Shown one piece after another: positions 6,053 to 8,792 of a stretch of DNA of 8,792 bases. The stretch's first letter is position 1; the number at the start of each line of letters is the position of its first letter. Position numbers and translations under genes: made by a program. Below the pieces are notes generated by a model that did not search any database, had not been told where the DNA came from, and saw nothing but the letters and a program-made list of their open reading frames with translations. The stretch comes from Myxococcales bacterium (GTDB taxonomy: Bacteria; Myxococcota; Polyangia; Fen-1088), in NCBI GenBank assembly GCA_003159055.1, contig PMLH01000547.1:1-8792 (forward strand), written 5' to 3'.

Positions 6053-7015
6053 CTATATCCCCAAGCCGCTCTTCCGCAGGTTCCTCCAGCTTGCGGCGAC
6101 CAAGTCGCGCACCATCTTCGGCCGGCTTTTGCTGGGGCGGCGCAGGGCTTTCTCTTTCGCGTACCAGATCATCATTCCAGCGGCTCGGGTCAGGTCACAA
6201 GCCGTCGCGTAGAGGGAGCCGTGGTGTTTGCGGAAGTAGCGGTAGCGTGAATCGAACCAGTACGCAGGCATGCGGCGGGTTTCGTCGACCATGCCGGTCG
6301 ACACCGCACCGATGTGCGTGATGGGCGCATGGGCGACGAAGTACGACTTGAAGCCCGCCTTGCGCGCGGTCAGGCAGAAATCGATTTCCTCGAAGTAGAG
6401 GAAGAAACCCTCGTCGAAGAAGCCGGCCCGCTCGAAGGTCTCGCGGCGGATCAGCATGCTGGTGCCCGAGATCCAGTCGACCTCGCGGTCGGCATCGGGC
6501 GCCGGCAAGCTGACCACGTGCTTGCGCAGAAGTCGCGTGACAAACCCGACGTTGGCCGAGGACTCGAATTCGCTGAGGAGGGAAGGGAAGCGAAAGGCAG
6601 CGACTTGCGTCTTGCCGTCGGTCCCGTGAATGTGGCTGCCAGCCAAGCCCGCGTCGGCGTGGCTATCCAAGAACGCTACCAAGCGGTCGAGCGAACCAGG
6701 GTCGACGAAGGCATCCGAGTTGAGCACGTAGAAATAGGAGGGCGGCCCTTCGAGCGCGAGCCCGCGACGGACCGCCTGGTTGATGCCGTAGCCGAATCCG
6801 CCGTTGCGCGGGGCTTCGACCAACTCGACCTCGGCGCCCCAGCCGTCGTGCTCGGCTGCCGCTTTGAAAAGCGGAATCGAGTTGTCGCCTGATGCATTGT
6901 CGACGAGGTAGATGCGAAAGGGCGCAAGTCGGCTCATTTCCTTGCGCAGCGATCGCACGACCTCAAGGGTCAGCTCGGGCGTGCGGTAGTTGACGATGAT
7001 GGCGGCGATGCGCAT
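6053..7015 (-). CDS. GT2 family glycosyltransferase, rhamnosyltransferase (WbbL)-like
   Basis: A 320-residue, apparently soluble or peripheral GT-A glycosyltransferase. In order: IIVNYRTPEL (6-15), VDNASGDNS (38-46), NGGFGYGINQA (71-81), the metal-site equivalent LNSDAFVDPG (98-107), DWISGTSMLIRR (180-191) and the FDEGFFLYFEEIDFCLTARKAGF block (200-222) with the acidic EEID that usually holds the catalytic base. This combination is typical of WbbL-like rhamnosyltransferases, which add sugars to a lipid-linked repeat unit of O-antigen or exopolysaccharide; the actual sugar is not determined by sequence. The frame extends to 7099, but the ATG at 7015 starts exactly at the family's first strand and has GGAG at 7020-7023. 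The longer version would add a basic stretch overlapping the upstream gene. It lies 16 bp after the barrel gene and is probably the third gene of a polysaccharide export operon. Confidence 0.92.
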   Translation of the reverse strand: MRIAAIIVNYRTPELTLEVVRSLRKEMSRLAPFRIYLVDNASGDNSIPLFKAAAEHDGWGAEVELVEAPRNGGFGYGINQAVRRGLALEGPPSYFYVLNSDAFVDPGSLDRLVAFLDSHADAGLAGSHIHGTDGKTQVAAFRFPSLLSEFESSANVGFVTRLLRKHVVSLPAPDADREVDWISGTSMLIRRETFERAGFFDEGFFLYFEEIDFCLTARKAGFKSYFVAHAPITHIGAVSTGMVDETRRMPAYWFDSRYRYFRKHHGSLYATACDLTRAAGMMIWYAKEKALRRPSKSRPKMVRDLVAASWRNLRKSGLGI

Positions 7016-7019
7016 GGGT

Positions 7020-7023
7020 CTCC
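7020..7023 (-). promoter_or_regulatory. Ribosome-binding site of the GT2 gene
   Basis: GGAG on the minus strand lies 4 bases before the ATG at 7015, inside the 16-bp gap after the barrel gene's stop. It decides for the shorter start over the one at 7099. Confidence 0.55.
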
Positions 7024-7031
7024 GTAGATTG

Positions 7032-8438
7032 TCACAAAGGCGAAGGAATGGGCGGCGGAAGCGGATTGTCTGGGGGCGATTTGACTTGAGGCGAGGCATT
7101 CACCCTCGAAGCATCGGTGACAGCGGCCGCGGAGCGCCTGACCGCCTGTGGGAGGGTCGACAGGGACAAGAACAGCCACAGTTCGCGCTCGTTCGAACGC
7201 CAGGCGAAATTCGGGGACCGCAAATGGGGGGCGCGCTCCGCGAACCGTCCTCCCAGCTCGACTAGAAATTGGTTCGGCCAGCGATAGTGAAAAGGAATCT
7301 CGGCCGTCAGCACGGTCTCGTCCGGCGCCAGTGTGGGCTGTCCAGCCGTGCCGACGGGTTGCAACGGGCCGGTGATATCGGTCGCAAAGACCACCAAAGC
7401 CCCCACACCCCAGTGGATCCCAAGGTCCGCGTCAAGCCGCGCCTGCGCCATTCCACGCAAAACCTCGACGCCGAGCACCGGATCTGTGAACGCGGCGGTG
7501 GCCGCGCCGAGGGTGGACCGCCATTGCATGTCGCGCGTCCGTCGCAGATAGGACGTCAGGTCGACTTGCACGAGCGGAAGAATAGGCGGCCACGACTGGC
7601 TCTGTTCGGAACGGCGAAGCGCAACCGCGTAGGCGAGCCCGGCGGCCACGTGCAGCTGATGACTTGGGCTCAATCGTTCTCGAACACCCACTTGCGGCTG
7701 AATGGAGAGAACATTGAGTCGACCTATCTCTGAGCTCGGTTGTGACACCCCCTCAACATTCGAGTCCATCACGGGCAGCGAAGCCTCGATCGTGGTTCGC
7801 CGCGAAAGCAGATGGCGCACGCCAGGTGCAACGCTGATCGTGGTCTGGGTCGGAAAGACCGGTCCGGACACCACAGTTCCAGCTGACGGGTTCAGCGCAG
7901 ACTGCGTGTCAATTGTGCGGCGGTAGATGCCCAAGAGCTGCATCGTCAAATCGGTGCGCCGGGTGGCTCGCCACGAGGCTTCGCCGTTGGCATCGACGAG
8001 CAAAACCGTCAGGGCTGCCGGTAGGGTGGGTTGACTGACGAACTGTTGCGACAGAGAGGTGTAGTCTTCCTCGCCGTACGACCCGCGCAGATTGAAACGC
8101 CAGAGGGTTCGCCTGGTGGGTCTGCCGATCTCGCTCAGCTCCAGGGTTTCGAGAAACAGCGGTCGCGCGTGCGGCAAAGGCTGTGGACGCCATAGCGTCC
8201 TGGTCAGCGAGGTCGCGCGTAGGTCGTCGACATCGGACAAGTAGCGCAGGGTCAATGCCGGCGTGGCCGCCAGCAGGACCTGGCCTTGTTCGGCGGGAAC
8301 CGTGACACCGTCGGCATTTTGGGCAAACCCCGTCGGTGCCTGCCCTACCCTGGTCTCGAATCGACCACCGATTTCAAACCCGACCTGCGCTTGGATGAGA
8401 AGCACGGCGGAGAGAACAATAGCCCCGCCGCTCAGCAT
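7032..8438 (-). CDS. Outer-membrane beta-barrel protein, probable exopolysaccharide export porin (Wzp-like)
   Basis: A 468-residue protein with a signal peptide (residues 1-17, hydrophobic core AIVLSAVLLI, likely cleavage after IQA) and no lipobox. The mature part is rich in alternating hydrophobic and polar segments of about ten residues, many ending in aromatic or Arg residues (TPALTLRYLSD, TLWRFNLRGSYGE, TTISVAPGVRHLLS, LHVAAGLAYAVAL, LWLFLSLSTL), the pattern of a large transmembrane beta-barrel. Its position directly after an OPX gene (6-bp gap) suggests it is the separate porin used by OPX proteins lacking their own outer-membrane segment, as described for Myxococcus xanthus Wzp proteins. 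This is inferred from context and architecture; sequence homology was not testable. The barrel seems to end near residue 429, followed by a 39-residue Pro/Ala/Ser-rich tail, which is unusual. GGAG at 8448-8451 supports the ATG at 8438. Confidence 0.8.
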   Translation of the reverse strand: MLSGGAIVLSAVLLIQAQVGFEIGGRFETRVGQAPTGFAQNADGVTVPAEQGQVLLAATPALTLRYLSDVDDLRATSLTRTLWRPQPLPHARPLFLETLELSEIGRPTRRTLWRFNLRGSYGEEDYTSLSQQFVSQPTLPAALTVLLVDANGEASWRATRRTDLTMQLLGIYRRTIDTQSALNPSAGTVVSGPVFPTQTTISVAPGVRHLLSRRTTIEASLPVMDSNVEGVSQPSSEIGRLNVLSIQPQVGVRERLSPSHQLHVAAGLAYAVALRRSEQSQSWPPILPLVQVDLTSYLRRTRDMQWRSTLGAATAAFTDPVLGVEVLRGMAQARLDADLGIHWGVGALVVFATDITGPLQPVGTAGQPTLAPDETVLTAEIPFHYRWPNQFLVELGGRFAERAPHLRSPNFAWRSNERELWLFLSLSTLPQAVRRSAAAVTDASRVNASPQVKSPPDNPLPPPIPSPL

Positions 8439-8444
8439 CGCGAG

Positions 8445-8792
8445 CTACTCCACGACGACCACGTCTGCGTCCGAAAGTTGAAACTGCGCTGCATGGGGTT
8501 CAGCGGCGGTGATGTGCCGCACCCGGAAGCGGATGCGATCGATCGCGCCTTGTCGCACGACGAACACCCGGTCAGCGTGCGCGAATTCAGTGAGCCAACC
8601 CGCCTGCGCCAGCAATGCCAGCAGGGTTCGATCGCGACCAAGCTCGTACGTGCCAGGCGTCTTCACCTCGCCCACCACGCTGACGCGAATTGGGCGCACC
8701 TTGGTTATCCAGACCGAAACCGATGGGGAGACCACCACAGCCTTGAGCGCGTTCTGCACGGTCATCGCAACCTGGCTGGTCGTCTGTCCGGC
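8445..8792 (-). CDS. Polysaccharide export (OPX/Wza-like) protein, C-terminal part, cut by right window edge
   Basis: The minus-strand frame is open from the right edge to a TAG at 8445-8447, giving 115 residues; an internal ATG at 8765 is not the start, since coding continues upstream of it (GQTTSQVA). The first part (VQNALKAVVVSPSVSVWI) is the end of a Poly_export domain. The rest is one SLBB domain: RPIRVSVVGEVKTPGTYEL, TLLALLAQAGWLTEFAHAD, VFVVRQG, closing with LSDADVVVVE. OPX proteins form the periplasmic conduit for capsule or exopolysaccharide, working with a Wzc-type co-polymerase. In E. coli Wza further SLBB-like regions and an amphipathic helix cross the outer membrane; here the protein stops directly after one SLBB, so it must rely on another outer-membrane component. 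The barrel gene begins 6 bp later. Its N-terminus, including any signal peptide or lipobox, is outside the window. Confidence 0.93.
   Translation of the reverse strand, partial: AGQTTSQVAMTVQNALKAVVVSPSVSVWITKVRPIRVSVVGEVKTPGTYELGRDRTLLALLAQAGWLTEFAHADRVFVVRQGAIDRIRFRVRHITAAEPHAAQFQLSDADVVVVE
8448..8451 (-). promoter_or_regulatory. Ribosome-binding site of the barrel gene, inside the end of the OPX gene
   Basis: GGAG on the minus strand overlaps the last codons of the OPX gene and sits 9 bases before the ATG at 8438. It supports tight co-expression of the two export components. Confidence 0.55.

Noticed and set aside
7016..7099. 28-residue N-terminal extension of the minus-strand GT2
   Set aside because: It overlaps the end of the barrel gene, is basic and unlike the family; GGAG precedes the ATG at 7015.

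Overview
The window is GC-rich and densely coded on both strands. The gene content suggests a Gram-negative bacterium, possibly Myxococcota or a related former deltaproteobacterium. This rests on an outer-membrane polysaccharide export pair (OPX protein plus separate beta-barrel), a SpoIID/LytB-family protein in a genome with otherwise Gram-negative features, a SUF Fe-S start gene and a small PhaR-type regulator. The taxonomic assignment is inference; no marker gene in the window settles it.

Layout. (1) 1-725, minus: N-terminal half of SufB, running off the left edge. (2) 726-935: divergent intergenic region with a short palindrome and a repeated 9-mer. (3) 936-1184, plus: an 82-residue PhaR-like DNA-binding protein. 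(4) 1191-2285, minus: a putative HETGH zinc metallopeptidase, tail-to-tail with the previous gene across 6 bp; an inverted repeat covers both stop codons. (5) 2514-5914, plus: a probable three-gene operon of a CPBP intramembrane protease, a secreted SpoIID/LytB protein with a SPOR-like segment, and a polyprenyl-phosphate sugar transferase fused to a GtrA membrane domain. (6) 5915-6052: convergent gap with a perfect 10-bp-arm hairpin. (7) 6053-8792, minus: a compact operon, in transcription order an OPX/Wza-like protein (cut by the right edge), an outer-membrane beta-barrel protein and a rhamnosyltransferase-like GT2.

How the genes fit together. The right end looks like part of an exopolysaccharide synthesis and secretion locus. 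The OPX protein stops right after one SLBB domain and has no outer-membrane-spanning tail; the very next gene encodes a signal-peptide beta-barrel protein. That arrangement matches the described class of short OPX proteins that use a separate barrel porin. The convergent plus-strand operon is also envelope-related: an intramembrane protease, a predicted peptidoglycan lytic transglycosylase and a lipid-linked sugar donor enzyme. The left part (SufB, PhaR-like, metallopeptidase) is a set of unrelated genes with no visible functional link to the envelope genes.

No RNA gene, CRISPR array, insertion sequence or phage gene was recognised. I see no wholly unknown system; the most interesting items are the OPX/barrel pair with its proline-rich tail and the SPOR-like/SpoIID protein.
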